From Acidobacteriota bacterium (lineage in GTDB: Bacteria; Acidobacteriota; Terriglobia; UBA7540), in NCBI GenBank assembly GCA_021789565.1, contig JAJYJL010000009.1, forward strand, positions 1 through 25,218: a DNA stretch of 25,218 nucleotides. The letters run 5' to 3'. Positions 8,189 through 16,577 of this stretch are shown piece by piece. Position 1 is the stretch's first letter. Each line of letters starts with the position of its first letter. The position numbers were made by a program, and so were the translations under genes. A model generated the notes under the pieces. The model saw only the letters and a program-made list of their open reading frames with translations, was not told where the DNA came from and did no database searches.

Positions 8189-8846
8189 TCATCCGCTCAA
8201 CGATTCCGCTGCTTTTTGTGCGCAGTGTGGCCGGCCGCTTTGCGAAACCTGCCGGCGCGAAGTAAAAGGGACTTCCTATTGCGAGCCCTGCCTGGCAGTC
8301 CGGCTTCAGTCTCCCCTGTGGAGTTCCGGAGGGCAACAAGGAGCGGGTGCAAGTCCCGGCGTGGCACTCGCTCTCGGCTTCATTCCGGGCGTCGGCGCCA
8401 TCTACAACGGCCAGATTGTAAAGGCCATGGTGCAGGTCCTGCTTTTCGGTTCGCTCATCTCCTTGAGCGACCGTGTGCACGGACCCTTCGGAGCGATATT
8501 CGGGCTGTGCGCCGCGGCGTTCTACTTCTATATGGTGATCGATTCCTACCAGACAGCTAAAGCCAAGCAGATGGGCCAGCCCGCGCCGGAATGGTTCGGC
8601 CTGAACGATTTGACGATGGACGCCCCGTTGGGGGCGGGATTGTTGATTGTGCTGGGCCTTCTGTTTCTGCTGGATAACCTGGGGGTTCCCATTTTCTCGC
8701 AGATTGGAAAGTTCTGGCCTGTACTTCTGATTGTACTGGGGGGTGCTTTGTTACAGAAACGCATGACTCGTCATCACGCCGGCCCCCCGCAGGGTTCAGC
8801 GCCCGGCAATGCAGAAGGGAAAGACAGCAACGTACCCGGCCCATGA
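8175..8846 (+). CDS. B-box zinc finger plus TM2/LiaI-type membrane protein
   Basis: The ATG at 8175 has AGGAG 10 bases upstream and overlaps the end of the anti-sigma gene by 14 nt; the longer upstream frame is rejected. The 223-residue protein starts with a B-box-like zinc finger: C3, H6, C15, C18, C23, C26, C36 and C39. Next comes a TM2-like hydrophobic unit (about 60-130) with GFIPGVGAIYNGQIVKAMVQVLLFG. Then a LiaI/LiaF-type transmembrane unit (about 153-195) ends FWPVLLIVLGGALL. The C-terminus is a short Pro/Gly-rich tail. Cytoplasmic zinc-finger domains on polytopic proteins are common in Acidobacteria. Here the protein probably acts in the same signalling or membrane-protection circuit as the sigma/anti-sigma pair. 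Its biochemical role is unknown. Confidence 0.8.
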   Translation: MKCANHPLNDSAAFCAQCGRPLCETCRREVKGTSYCEPCLAVRLQSPLWSSGGQQGAGASPGVALALGFIPGVGAIYNGQIVKAMVQVLLFGSLISLSDRVHGPFGAIFGLCAAAFYFYMVIDSYQTAKAKQMGQPAPEWFGLNDLTMDAPLGAGLLIVLGLLFLLDNLGVPIFSQIGKFWPVLLIVLGGALLQKRMTRHHAGPPQGSAPGNAEGKDSNVPGP

Positions 8847-8943
8847 AGGGTTTGAGGTTTTATGGGCAACGGCAGCGGTTCAAATCTGGAAAGAGGGATC
8901 CATATCCGATTGCGAAGCAACGAAATCGAGAGAGGACTTCACC

Positions 8944-9171
8944 ATGGTGAATCTGCCGGGAGTGATTGCAGTTTTGATTCCTGTAGCGGCAGTCCTCATG
9001 CCCGTCGGGATCTTGTGGATTGTTTTCTGGTACAAGGCCCGCCGGCGCGAAATGGAATTGCAGGAGAGTCTCCGCGTGCGGGAATTCGAGCATATCCAAC
9101 GGCTGAAGGAGCTTGAACTTGAAATCGAGAAAACAAGAGCTCAAGGCACGGGAAAGCCGGCGCAGACATGA
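8944..9171 (+). CDS. Small PspB-like membrane protein (one TM plus coiled coil)
   Basis: ATG at 8944 is preceded by GAGAGGA at good spacing, which makes this start better than any longer reading. The 75-residue product has an N-terminal transmembrane helix (about 5-29), a basic stop-transfer KARRR at 31-35, and a charged amphipathic helix likely to form a coiled coil (about 36-64). Length and topology match PspB of the phage-shock system (about 74 residues), but I see no diagnostic sequence identity. It lies between two LiaI-like membrane genes in the envelope block, which supports a stress-sensing or membrane-scaffold role. Treat the PspB link as an analogy. Confidence 0.75.
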   Translation: MVNLPGVIAVLIPVAAVLMPVGILWIVFWYKARRREMELQESLRVREFEHIQRLKELELEIEKTRAQGTGKPAQT

Positions 9172-9265
9172 CCCGACGGGCGGCAACGCCTGTGCGGACC
9201 CTGACTGCTGGACTGTAAAAAATCGGCCAGCGGGCGCCTATCTCGAGGAAGCAAGGTGACTTTTG

Positions 9266-9502
9266 ATGTCAACCCATTTCAACTCTGAAGAGAACCGCTA
9301 CGAAAGCAGGCGTGAGCGCCACCCTCGAAGGCTCGGACTGACGGGCCCGATTTTCCTGATCGCTCTGGGCATTATGTTCCTGGTGGGCCAGTTTATTCCT
9401 GCGTGGGGAGTGGGAAAAACATGGCCGGTCATTCTGATTGTCATCGGACTTGCCAGGCTGGTCGAGTCAGCTTGGGGAGCAAGGTCCACGCCGAACCCTT
9501 AG
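9266..9502 (+). CDS. Small LiaI/LiaF-TM family membrane protein
   Basis: ATG at 9266 has AGGTGA 6 bases upstream. The 78-residue protein has a basic, hydrophilic N-terminus (1-27) and two closely spaced transmembrane helices (about 28-45 and 52-66). Between and within them are LIALGIMFLVGQF and WPVILIVIGLARLVES. This FW/TWPxxLIxxG pattern is the signature of the LiaI-LiaF-like transmembrane region (PF18917). The gene lies 35 bp before the large DUF4097 protein, which begins with the same unit, so it looks like a stand-alone duplicate of that module. It is probably part of the envelope-stress operon. Partner and function are not established. Confidence 0.82.
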   Translation: MSTHFNSEENRYESRRERHPRRLGLTGPIFLIALGIMFLVGQFIPAWGVGKTWPVILIVIGLARLVESAWGARSTPNP

Positions 9503-9537
9503 CGGCTTGCCATGCTTCCTGAAGGGGAGGAGTCAAC

Positions 9538-11238
9538 ATGAGCACCTACCGGCACCATCGCGGGTCCATCTTCTGGGCCCTGACGCTCATTGGCATCGGT
9601 GTCCTCTTCCTTTATCACAATTTCAATCCCGCCATCCGCCCCTGGTACCTGATGGCGAAGTACTGGCCGGTCCTCATCATATTCTGGGGCATCTCCAAGC
9701 TGATCGATTACTTTCATGCCAGAAGCCATCCTGAAATCGCGCCACGCTCACTGTTTTCAGGAGGCGAGGTGGTTCTCCTGATGGTCATCCTCATCATCGG
9801 AACGGTCCTTTCCAAAACCCTGCTGCGGCCCTGGGGCGACTGGCCCTCCGTCATGGGCATGACCGACCAGCAGTTTGCGGAAGTCTTTTTCAATTCCTAT
9901 ACGTTTACGCAGAATGTCTCTCAGGATGTCGAAGGCAGCCCGCATCTTTTGCTGGTCAACCGGCGAGGCAATGTTGATCTTCGGGGAACGGACCAGCACA
10001 AGATCTCGGCAGTGATTCAGGAGACAGTCTGGGCCGAAAATGAAACTGCAGCCAGGAAGATTGCGGACCAACTGAAGTTCCAAATTGCAGGAAACGGGGA
10101 GCAATATGAACTGGCATCCAACCAGGATTCCCTTCCCCACAGCGGACGTACCGTGCGGCTGGATATGGTAATCAGCGTGCCCCAGTCCACGTCGGCTGAA
10201 GTCACCGTTAACGACGGCGATGTGACCGTGAGTGGACTCAAAGGCAACCAGACGCTCACCACGCGACGGGGTGATGTGCGTGGCAGCAACCTCCAGGGCG
10301 TCATGAAAGTACATCAAACAGGAGGGACAACCTCGGCCAGCAGCGTCGACGGCAGCCTGGAAATAGAAGGCAGGGGCGGGGACATCGCCGTCCGCGACGT
10401 GACGGGATCTGTGACCGTGGAAGGAAACTTTTCCGGGGCCGCGCGGTTCGAGGACGTTGCCCAGACGTTACGCTACAATTCCTCGCGGACCAGCCTCACC
10501 GTGCAAAAACTGACCGGCAATCTCTCAATGGATATGGGCAACCTGACGGCCAATGGCGTGGGAGGGCCTTTTGAGCTTTCCACACGGGATAAGGACATCG
10601 TGCTTGAAGACTTTAAGTACAATGTAACGATCATCAACAGCAACGGAGATGTTCAACTGCAATCAGCAACCCCGCCAACGCACCCTATACAGGTCGAACT
10701 GAAGAAGGGCAACATTACCCTTTCACTGCCGGCGGCGTCAAACTTCCAGGTTGAAGCGGTTTCCCATAACGGTGGCGTCAGTTCCGACTTCCCGGGATTG
10801 CAGGTTTCAAACAAGCCGCCCCTGCCCACCATCACGGGAACCTACGGAAAGAGCGGCCCGATGGTCCGGCTTTCATCCACCTATGGCGACATCCACCTTG
10901 TACGCGCGCAATCGGCAGCCACGCCGCCACCACCGGCCCGCTCGTCAACCCCGGCAAGCAGGGTTGAAACCCGGTCTGGCCAACAAAGCGCGGTGGACCT
11001 CACGGGAAGCCTCGCTGCGCAACGGCAATCCAGACCGCTCACCAGGCGCCAGCTTCTCTTTGGAACCCAACTGCGGTTACCGGACCACACGGGCAATGGT
11101 CTCAAAAAACGATGGGAAAGAAATCTGGACGCAATCACTATCGTCAATGGTGGTAGTACCCTCAGCCACAAGGCCGGCAACAGCGAAGGCCATGGCAATC
11201 CGGTGATCGCCACAGCTTGCGATTTCCGCACCCCTTAG
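9538..11238 (+). CDS. LiaI-TM plus DUF4097 (toastrack-like) envelope protein
   Basis: A 566-residue protein; ATG 9538 follows GGGGAGGAG. Three transmembrane helices (about 11-27, 40-58 with YWPVLIIFWG, and 76-94) precede a long beta-repeat domain (about 130-460). This is typical of DUF4097/LiaF-type domains, with repeated units such as DGDVTVSGLKG, RGDVRGSNLQG, GGDIAVRDVTG, NGDVQLQ and YGDIHLV. The domain probably forms a stacked beta solenoid on the outer face of the membrane. After residue 460 a Pro/Ser/Arg-rich tail follows. From about residue 514 that tail is encoded antisense to the end of aroA (11077-11238), so its last 53 residues are suspect as functional sequence. It closes the six-gene envelope block. 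Bacillus LiaF and PspC relatives act as signalling regulators in cell-envelope stress. Confidence 0.82.
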   Translation: MSTYRHHRGSIFWALTLIGIGVLFLYHNFNPAIRPWYLMAKYWPVLIIFWGISKLIDYFHARSHPEIAPRSLFSGGEVVLLMVILIIGTVLSKTLLRPWGDWPSVMGMTDQQFAEVFFNSYTFTQNVSQDVEGSPHLLLVNRRGNVDLRGTDQHKISAVIQETVWAENETAARKIADQLKFQIAGNGEQYELASNQDSLPHSGRTVRLDMVISVPQSTSAEVTVNDGDVTVSGLKGNQTLTTRRGDVRGSNLQGVMKVHQTGGTTSASSVDGSLEIEGRGGDIAVRDVTGSVTVEGNFSGAARFEDVAQTLRYNSSRTSLTVQKLTGNLSMDMGNLTANGVGGPFELSTRDKDIVLEDFKYNVTIINSNGDVQLQSATPPTHPIQVELKKGNITLSLPAASNFQVEAVSHNGGVSSDFPGLQVSNKPPLPTITGTYGKSGPMVRLSSTYGDIHLVRAQSAATPPPPARSSTPASRVETRSGQQSAVDLTGSLAAQRQSRPLTRRQLLFGTQLRLPDHTGNGLKKRWERNLDAITIVNGGSTLSHKAGNSEGHGNPVIATACDFRTP

Positions 11239-12372
11239 CTGTTGACGGCCGGAAACACTGAGTCCGTCGGGAAATTCCTCCACCTCAGCGCCCATCCTTC
11301 GAAGGTTTTCCGCCACGGCGGCAATGCGGTCGCTTTCCTTCACACGCAGTTCCTGGGCCCCCCGAAAGGACAGGCCATTTTCCGTCTGGGTCCCCAGGAC
11401 GGCCAGGACCGGCAATTCATCGATCAGGCCTGGAATCATTTCAGGGGGAATCTCGCCGCCTCCCAGCAGGCCGGCCTTGACACGAACACCGCCCACTAAT
11501 TCTCCATTGCGGGTTTCACGATTCAGAATGCTGATGTCTCCGCCAATCGACTTCAGAAAATCCAGGATAGCCGCGCGGGTGGGATTCAAGCCGATATCCT
11601 TGAACGTAAGGTCCGATCCAGGAACCAGAAGCCCGGCCACCAGAAAAAACGCAGCGGATGAAATGTCGCCAGGCACCGTAAGGTCCTGCGCCCTGAGGCG
11701 GCTTCGGCCTTGAACACTGATCGCAGGGCCCTGCCGCTCGATCCTGGCACCAAATTGCCTGAGAGCGATTTCACTGTGGTCGCGCGTCAGATGCGGTTCC
11801 ACCACTTCCGTCATGCCCGTCGCGTAAAGTCCGGCGAACAGAACGGCGGTCTTGACCTGCGCGCTGGCCACGGGAAGCTCATAGCGAATGGGAACCAGTC
11901 TCCCGCCCTCAATCGTGAGGGGCGGAAGCCCGCCCGTAGAAGATTGGATACGCGCGCCCATGCGAGCCAGAGGCTCGATGATGCGCTTCATCGGACGCCG
12001 CGAAAGCGAAGCGTCACCGCCAATGACACTGCGAAACGGCTGGCCGGAAAGAATCCCCGACATCATGCGGATGGTGGAGCCCGAGTTGCCGGCGTCGAGC
12101 GGTCCTACGGGAGCCTGCAGCCCGTCAAGTCCGGCCCCTTCAATGATGACTTCGTTTCCCTGGCGTTCAATTGGGACGCCCAGCGCCTTCAGGCAATTGA
12201 GCGTACTCTGGCAGTCCACGCTCTCCGCAAAGGAATGAATCCGGCTGGCGCCTTCCGCGATGGCCGCCAGCATGGCGTACCGGTGAGAGATGGATTTGTC
12301 CCCGGGCATGGAAAGCGTTCCGGCGAGGCGACTGGCCCGCACAATGGTTCTTGCTGTAGTTGTTGAACTCAC
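11077..12372 (-). CDS. aroA: 3-phosphoshikimate 1-carboxyvinyltransferase (EPSP synthase)
   Basis: This enzyme joins shikimate-3-phosphate and phosphoenolpyruvate in the shikimate pathway, in the cytoplasm. Recognised by MPGDKSISHR near the N-terminus, LDAGNSGSTIRMMSG, LSRRPMKRIIEPLARMGA, PVASAQVKTAVLFAGLYA, PGDISSAAFFLVAGLL, the LRVKESDRIAAVAENLRRMG loop and CGDHRIAMAFAVAGL near the C-terminus; all key segments are present. No ATG precedes the PGDKS motif. The frame is open from TTG 12399, but AGGAAAAGG lies about 9 nt before GTG 12372, so I chose that start (431 residues). The 3' end overlaps the DUF4097 gene by 162 bp in opposite orientation. It is divergent from the downstream-lying glycosyltransferase gene. 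Confidence 0.95.
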   Translation of the reverse strand: MSSTTTARTIVRASRLAGTLSMPGDKSISHRYAMLAAIAEGASRIHSFAESVDCQSTLNCLKALGVPIERQGNEVIIEGAGLDGLQAPVGPLDAGNSGSTIRMMSGILSGQPFRSVIGGDASLSRRPMKRIIEPLARMGARIQSSTGGLPPLTIEGGRLVPIRYELPVASAQVKTAVLFAGLYATGMTEVVEPHLTRDHSEIALRQFGARIERQGPAISVQGRSRLRAQDLTVPGDISSAAFFLVAGLLVPGSDLTFKDIGLNPTRAAILDFLKSIGGDISILNRETRNGELVGGVRVKAGLLGGGEIPPEMIPGLIDELPVLAVLGTQTENGLSFRGAQELRVKESDRIAAVAENLRRMGAEVEEFPDGLSVSGRQQLRGAEIASCGDHRIAMAFAVAGLVAEGTTTIDDSDCVQISFPSFFETIARVVR

Positions 12373-12633
12373 CAAACTCACCCTTTTCCTGTTATTCAAC
12401 GGTCAGTATAATTTATCCAGCCGACTGGCGGGCCTCGACCCCGGATTCATAGCCGTTCGAACAAAAACTCTGCTTTTCCGGCAGGATGCTTCGCCAAAAT
12501 CCAAATTCATGAGTAGTATAGCAGGAACAAGAAGCGCTTCCGGCGCGCATTTTTATGACCGGCGGTTCGTTCCACCCTTTTCGAACTGGCAGGCTATATC
12601 AACGATGGTAGAATTCTAAAGGCGCGGCATTCG

Positions 12634-13683
12634 ATGAGGAAAGAAACCTTGAAACAAACGTGCGAAAGCACGGGATTACAACCTGATGATCCGGCGGAGA
12701 GCCAGCCGAACAGCGTTCGGCACCCGGAAAGTCCCTTTGTTTCAATCATTCTTTGTACAAGAGGTCTGAGGCCAATGCTGGCGCAGTGCCTCGAGGGCCT
12801 GACCGCCCAGGCACGGCAATATGTCAGATGCGAAATTATTGTGGTCCTCAATGGCCCGGAGGACCCGGCGATCACCGAGACAGTCTCACAGTTTCCCGTC
12901 CGGCTGCTGCAGGAACCGCGGCGCGGCGTCTCCATTGCGCGCAATCACGCCATACCCCGCTCGGAAGGCGACATTCTCGTGTTTGTGGACGACGATGTCC
13001 TGATCGAACCCGGCTGGCTGGACGAGATCGTCAAAGGCTTTCAAGACCCGCAGGTCTGCTGCGTCACGGGTCGGGTTATTCCCACAGGACCGCTCACCCT
13101 CACGGACGAACGGTCTGGCCGGTACTACACAAGCAAACGAGCGCTTTCAGATTGGACTCTCGACACCTCAAACCCTGACTGGTATCAGTACATCCTCGGC
13201 GAACCCGTGGGCTTTGGCTGCAATATGGCGTTCCGTAAGAATTTTCTGGAGAACTACTCCTCGTTTCCTCCAGACCTCGGCGCCGGGTCGCTGATAGGCG
13301 GCGGCGATGAGTTCTATATGTATCTTCAGGTGCTCAAGCACGGCTTCCGGATCCGCCACAATCCTGCGGCGGCGGTTACCCATGTGTTTGACGACAACAT
13401 CGGGAACCAGAAAGCCCGCAGCGCCCAGCTCTATGCGGGTACCGTCGCCTTCGCCTTGAAACTGTTTCTTGAAGAAAAAAAACTGCGCCTGGCCACTGCC
13501 AGATGGCTGTTCTCCGCCCTGAAGAGGCGCGCACGGCACATCTGGAAACGAAAGGCCATCGCTTCTGAACCGCAGGAACTGCTCTCGCCCGGCGAAAAGC
13601 TTTGCGCTTACCTGCGTGGGCTGGGAGTTTACTGGAAAGCCCGCCGGGCCACGAATTCGGTGAACGACACACCAGATCGCTGA
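12634..13683 (+). CDS. Family 2 glycosyltransferase
   Basis: A 349-residue protein with a GT-A fold. The first strand is FVSIILCTRGLRPMLAQCLEGL (about 35-56). The metal-binding DXD motif is VFVDDDV (117-122). The acceptor and catalytic region includes EPVGFGCNMAFRK (190-202) and GGGDEFYMYLQVLKHGFRIRHNP (222-244), where D225/E226 match the usual ED base motif. An RRGVSIARNHAIPRSEGDILVF stretch is typical of rhamnosyl/galactosyl-transferase-like GT2 proteins. The C-terminal ~90 residues are basic, without a clear transmembrane helix, so it probably acts on the cytoplasmic face. It transfers an unknown sugar to a glycan or surface polymer. No polysaccharide cluster surrounds it. Confidence 0.9.
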   Translation: MRKETLKQTCESTGLQPDDPAESQPNSVRHPESPFVSIILCTRGLRPMLAQCLEGLTAQARQYVRCEIIVVLNGPEDPAITETVSQFPVRLLQEPRRGVSIARNHAIPRSEGDILVFVDDDVLIEPGWLDEIVKGFQDPQVCCVTGRVIPTGPLTLTDERSGRYYTSKRALSDWTLDTSNPDWYQYILGEPVGFGCNMAFRKNFLENYSSFPPDLGAGSLIGGGDEFYMYLQVLKHGFRIRHNPAAAVTHVFDDNIGNQKARSAQLYAGTVAFALKLFLEEKKLRLATARWLFSALKRRARHIWKRKAIASEPQELLSPGEKLCAYLRGLGVYWKARRATNSVNDTPDR

Positions 13684-13822
13684 GATGGTAAGCAGGGTTT
13701 GCCGGGCCCCGGCAGCCCAGCCCGTTTTCCCATCCGCTCATTGCGGCATGGCAGGCCGCCCCCCATGGCGCCCAATCCGCGACGAAACCTTGTTGTACAA
13801 TGTGGGAAACTCTGGAGGAGAC

Positions 13823-14386
13823 ATGATGGACCGGGAAGAGGCCTGGAAGCTTCTGTGTGAATATACCAAGAGCGAAAATCTCCGGCGGCACGGCCTTGCC
13901 GTTGAAGCCTGCATGCGCGCCTACGCCCGGAAGTTTGACGAAGACGAAGAAAAGTGGGCCGTTGTCGGACTCATTCACGACTTCGATTACGAGCTTTACC
14001 CCAACGCCCCGGACCATCCCTTGAAGGGAAGCGAGATCCTGAGCAAACTGGGCTATCCAGAGGACGTGCGTCGTGCCATCCTCGGCCATGCAGACTATAG
14101 CGGGGTGCCTCGCGACACGCTGATGGCAAAATCCCTGTTCGCATGCGACGAACTGGCGGGCTTTATCACGGCCTGCGCGCTGGTCAGGCCCGACCGAATT
14201 CAAAGCCTCGAACCCAAGTCCGTTCGCAAGCGGATGAAGGATAAGGCGTTCGCTCGTTCAGTTCGGCGGGAAGACATTGTTACAGGGGCGGAGGAACTGG
14301 GCGTGGACATCAACGAACACATCGAGGTGTGCATCAGGGCCATGCAACAGATCAGCGGCGAGCTTGGCCTGGACCCTGCCGCATAA
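13823..14386 (+). CDS. HD-domain (HDIG-type) phosphohydrolase
   Basis: A 187-residue cytoplasmic protein. ATG 13823 follows GGAGGAG at 4-nt spacing; longer upstream reading is rejected. The HD metal site is visible as H23 (LRRHGLAVE), H52-D53 (GLIHDFDYE) and D109 (FACDELAGF), with additional H65 and H89 (GHADYSG). Stand-alone HD proteins of this size hydrolyse phosphomonoesters or nucleotides; the substrate is not predictable here. It follows the glycosyltransferase by about 140 bp on the same strand. A TACAAT at 13796-13801 could be a -10, but no good -35 was found, so co-transcription is equally likely. Confidence 0.88.
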   Translation: MMDREEAWKLLCEYTKSENLRRHGLAVEACMRAYARKFDEDEEKWAVVGLIHDFDYELYPNAPDHPLKGSEILSKLGYPEDVRRAILGHADYSGVPRDTLMAKSLFACDELAGFITACALVRPDRIQSLEPKSVRKRMKDKAFARSVRREDIVTGAEELGVDINEHIEVCIRAMQQISGELGLDPAA

Positions 14387-14505
14387 TCAGTTTTCCCTGC
14401 CGCGCCATTCAGCCTGTGGTATCTCTTTGTTTGCTGTAATCTCCCGGCTGGCAAACCAAGGGTGCACCCGAACACTGACGGCAGGGCTCACCCAATAACG
14501 CACTG

Positions 14506-14547
14506 CCGCCAGTTAGGAGCACGAAGGCAGGTTATGCCTTCTGGCGG
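14506..14547. terminator. Nested hairpin between convergent genes, possible bidirectional terminator
   Basis: The inner stem GAAGGCA (14523-14529) pairs with TGCCTTC (14535-14541) around a 5-nt loop. The outer stem CCGCCA (14506-14511) pairs with TGGCGG (14542-14547). It sits where the HD gene and the leftward coiled-coil gene converge and includes the latter's stop codon. No T-run follows on either strand, so intrinsic termination is uncertain; the structure could instead protect 3' ends. Confidence 0.35.
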
Positions 14548-16358
14548 TCCTTCGCCGGGTTTAATGCCGATGCGGCGCCCTCAGAAGTAAAACGAAGAAG
14601 AGAGGCGGCCTGTTCCAGGCGGCTCTGCAGATCTCCAATCCTGTCCTGAATCGTCGCTCGCTGACCTTCCAGAAGCGAGTTGGTAAACTCAGCCACCTGG
14701 AGCTTGTAGGATTCAAGCGAATCTTTGATGGAGGCCTCCGCCCAGGTGGTGGTCTGGTGGGCCCATTGGTTTAGCAGGGTCGTGGCTGTATTCACTTCCT
14801 TGTTGACCTTGCCGGAAAGGTCCTGAACAACCTGCCCCGAACTGGCCCTGATCTTATCCACCGCACTCGAGGAAGCGTCAGCAACCTGCTTCTGAATTTC
14901 CTCGACCATGGCCTTTCGTTGTGCTTCTACGAACTGGCGCAATTGAACTTCATAGTCAGACACCATGCCGGCCTGAAGACCCGAAAGGGACCTTTGGATC
15001 TCTTCAACCTGGGCCTCGGCCACCCGTTTGACATTCTGAGCGTGCTGTTCGAGGGTTTCCCTGCTCAGCGTCGTCATGCTTTCAACCAAGGAGGTAACGC
15101 GCTGCTTCTCCGCGGCTTTCAGCTCCTCCCCGAGGTTCTTGAGGTTGTCTGACAGGCGGGTCGCGTCTCCAGCCAGCGAATCCCGGGCGGACAAGGCATA
15201 GTCGCCCATCTGTTTTCGAACGTCTTCCACCATCGCCCCCATTGTGGACTTCAACTCGACCTTTGACTGGTCGAGGGACTCGTCCAGCCGCTGCTTCACC
15301 TGCGATAGCGACACGCTCAAAGCTTCCTGCGAGGCTTTCTGAACATTACTGGCGATTTCTGCTGCGCTTTTCTGCTGCAACTCCTGGGCAGCAGTCATCA
15401 GTTTCTCCTTAAACCCATTGACCTGGGCGTCCATATAAGACTGGAATTCCGCCTTGGACGCGGCCGACAGACTGTCCAGGTGGGACTTGATGCTGTTGAG
15501 ATTCTCATCGGTCCTTGCCTTGCTGCTCGCTTCAAACTGCCTGGCTGACTCCTGAACCGCAAGACTGATCCGGTTGTTAAAATCCTTCATGGCATTTTCA
15601 GTGCTCTGAGAATAGGCCAGCCTCGCTTGATCCGATAACCCGGCCGTCAGAGACTGAAGTTCATTCTTGATGGTCGCAACCTTGCTTTGAACGTTTCTTT
15701 CAGACTCCATAACGACCATGTTCAAATGCTGTTGGAAGGTATTCTTCAACCGTTCCTTCACTTGTTCAATGTGAGGCTCAAGAGACTTCTGAACCTCTGC
15801 CGGGACTGACGACACGCTGCCTTCGGTCATCAGCTTGATCCACTCGGCAAAATCATTCATTTTAGCTTGCAGCACCTCTTCAGCACGGGCCTTGACCAGG
15901 CCTGCCAGCTTATCCTGTTCACGCTCCAGACGCGCCTGCAACTTTGCACGAAACTCCTCGGCAAGGTTGTCCATTCGCGCACTCAATTCCTTTTCAAGCG
16001 GTTCCAGCAAAACGGCGCTCCGGCCCTGAGCACTCTTCGCAACCGCTGCAGCAGAGGTTGAAGCATAGCCTTCCAACTCATTCTTAATGCGATCCTTAAG
16101 CGTCTTGAAACCCAGACGGAAAGACCCATCTCCACCCTGCTTCGTGCCCCCTGCTACTCCAGGGAGTTCAACACCGGAGAGCTCTGCGACGGAAGACATC
16201 AGCTCGTGAAGAAGGTTCTGTGCCTGGTCCACCTGCTCCTGCCACTCGCGACGGGCTTCGCGAATTTCCGAAAGCAGACCTTCAAGGTCCGACTGGTTGT
16301 GCTTCTGCCCTCCTCTGATTCCGCGCAATTCCTGCACGAGAGACAGTGGCGTATTCAT
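14532..16358 (-). CDS. Large soluble coiled-coil protein, function unknown
   Basis: A 608-residue protein with no signal peptide or transmembrane helix. Almost the whole length is charged, Gln/Ala/Glu/Lys-rich helix predicted as coiled coil. A short Gly/Pro break lies near residues 57-80 (SGVELPGVAGGTKQGGDGSF). Aromatic residues and Cys are very rare. The composition resembles apolipoprotein-type or filament-forming helices, and to a lesser degree the cytoplasmic helical bundles of chemoreceptors, but no receptor hairpin tip is visible. The start is good: TGGAGGG lies 5 bases before ATG 16358. The gene stands alone, with a leader of roughly 210 nt and an inverted-repeat operator candidate at its predicted promoter. 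A structural or scaffold role is inferred; no enzyme motif is seen. Confidence 0.78.
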   Translation of the reverse strand: MNTPLSLVQELRGIRGGQKHNQSDLEGLLSEIREARREWQEQVDQAQNLLHELMSSVAELSGVELPGVAGGTKQGGDGSFRLGFKTLKDRIKNELEGYASTSAAAVAKSAQGRSAVLLEPLEKELSARMDNLAEEFRAKLQARLEREQDKLAGLVKARAEEVLQAKMNDFAEWIKLMTEGSVSSVPAEVQKSLEPHIEQVKERLKNTFQQHLNMVVMESERNVQSKVATIKNELQSLTAGLSDQARLAYSQSTENAMKDFNNRISLAVQESARQFEASSKARTDENLNSIKSHLDSLSAASKAEFQSYMDAQVNGFKEKLMTAAQELQQKSAAEIASNVQKASQEALSVSLSQVKQRLDESLDQSKVELKSTMGAMVEDVRKQMGDYALSARDSLAGDATRLSDNLKNLGEELKAAEKQRVTSLVESMTTLSRETLEQHAQNVKRVAEAQVEEIQRSLSGLQAGMVSDYEVQLRQFVEAQRKAMVEEIQKQVADASSSAVDKIRASSGQVVQDLSGKVNKEVNTATTLLNQWAHQTTTWAEASIKDSLESYKLQVAEFTNSLLEGQRATIQDRIGDLQSRLEQAASLLRFTSEGAASALNPAKDRQKA

Positions 16359-16463
16359 TTTCCCTCCAGTAAAACTTCAAATTGTGCTTGTTGAGGTATC
16401 ACGAGACGAGGTGTCTCAGGAACCCTGAAAGAAAGGCATGCGTTGACCACAGGACGGCTCAAG

Positions 16464-16483
16464 CGGGCGCACTGCGGCGCCCG
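16464..16483 (-). promoter_or_regulatory. GC-rich hairpin in the long leader of the coiled-coil gene
   Basis: CGGGCGC (16464-16470) pairs perfectly with GCGCCCG (16477-16483) around a 6-nt loop. It would lie in the 5' leader, about 105 nt before the start codon. No T-run follows, so it is a leader structure rather than a clear attenuator. Confidence 0.3.
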
Positions 16484-16577
16484 TGAAACTTTTGTCATTG
16501 CCTACCATGCCTTTCCCCCTCCCGGCTGGCGCGTAGCGACGAGTTAATAATCTATCAATAGCTCCGATCGCACTACG

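Noticed and set aside
7866..8480. Leftward open frame of 204 codons
   Set aside because: Antisense to the anti-sigma and zinc-finger genes, whose motifs and ribosome sites are clear.
13376..14203. Long leftward open frame (275 codons)
   Set aside because: It lies antisense to the glycosyltransferase 3' end and the HD gene, both strongly supported. Its composition is that of a shadow frame and it has no family motif.
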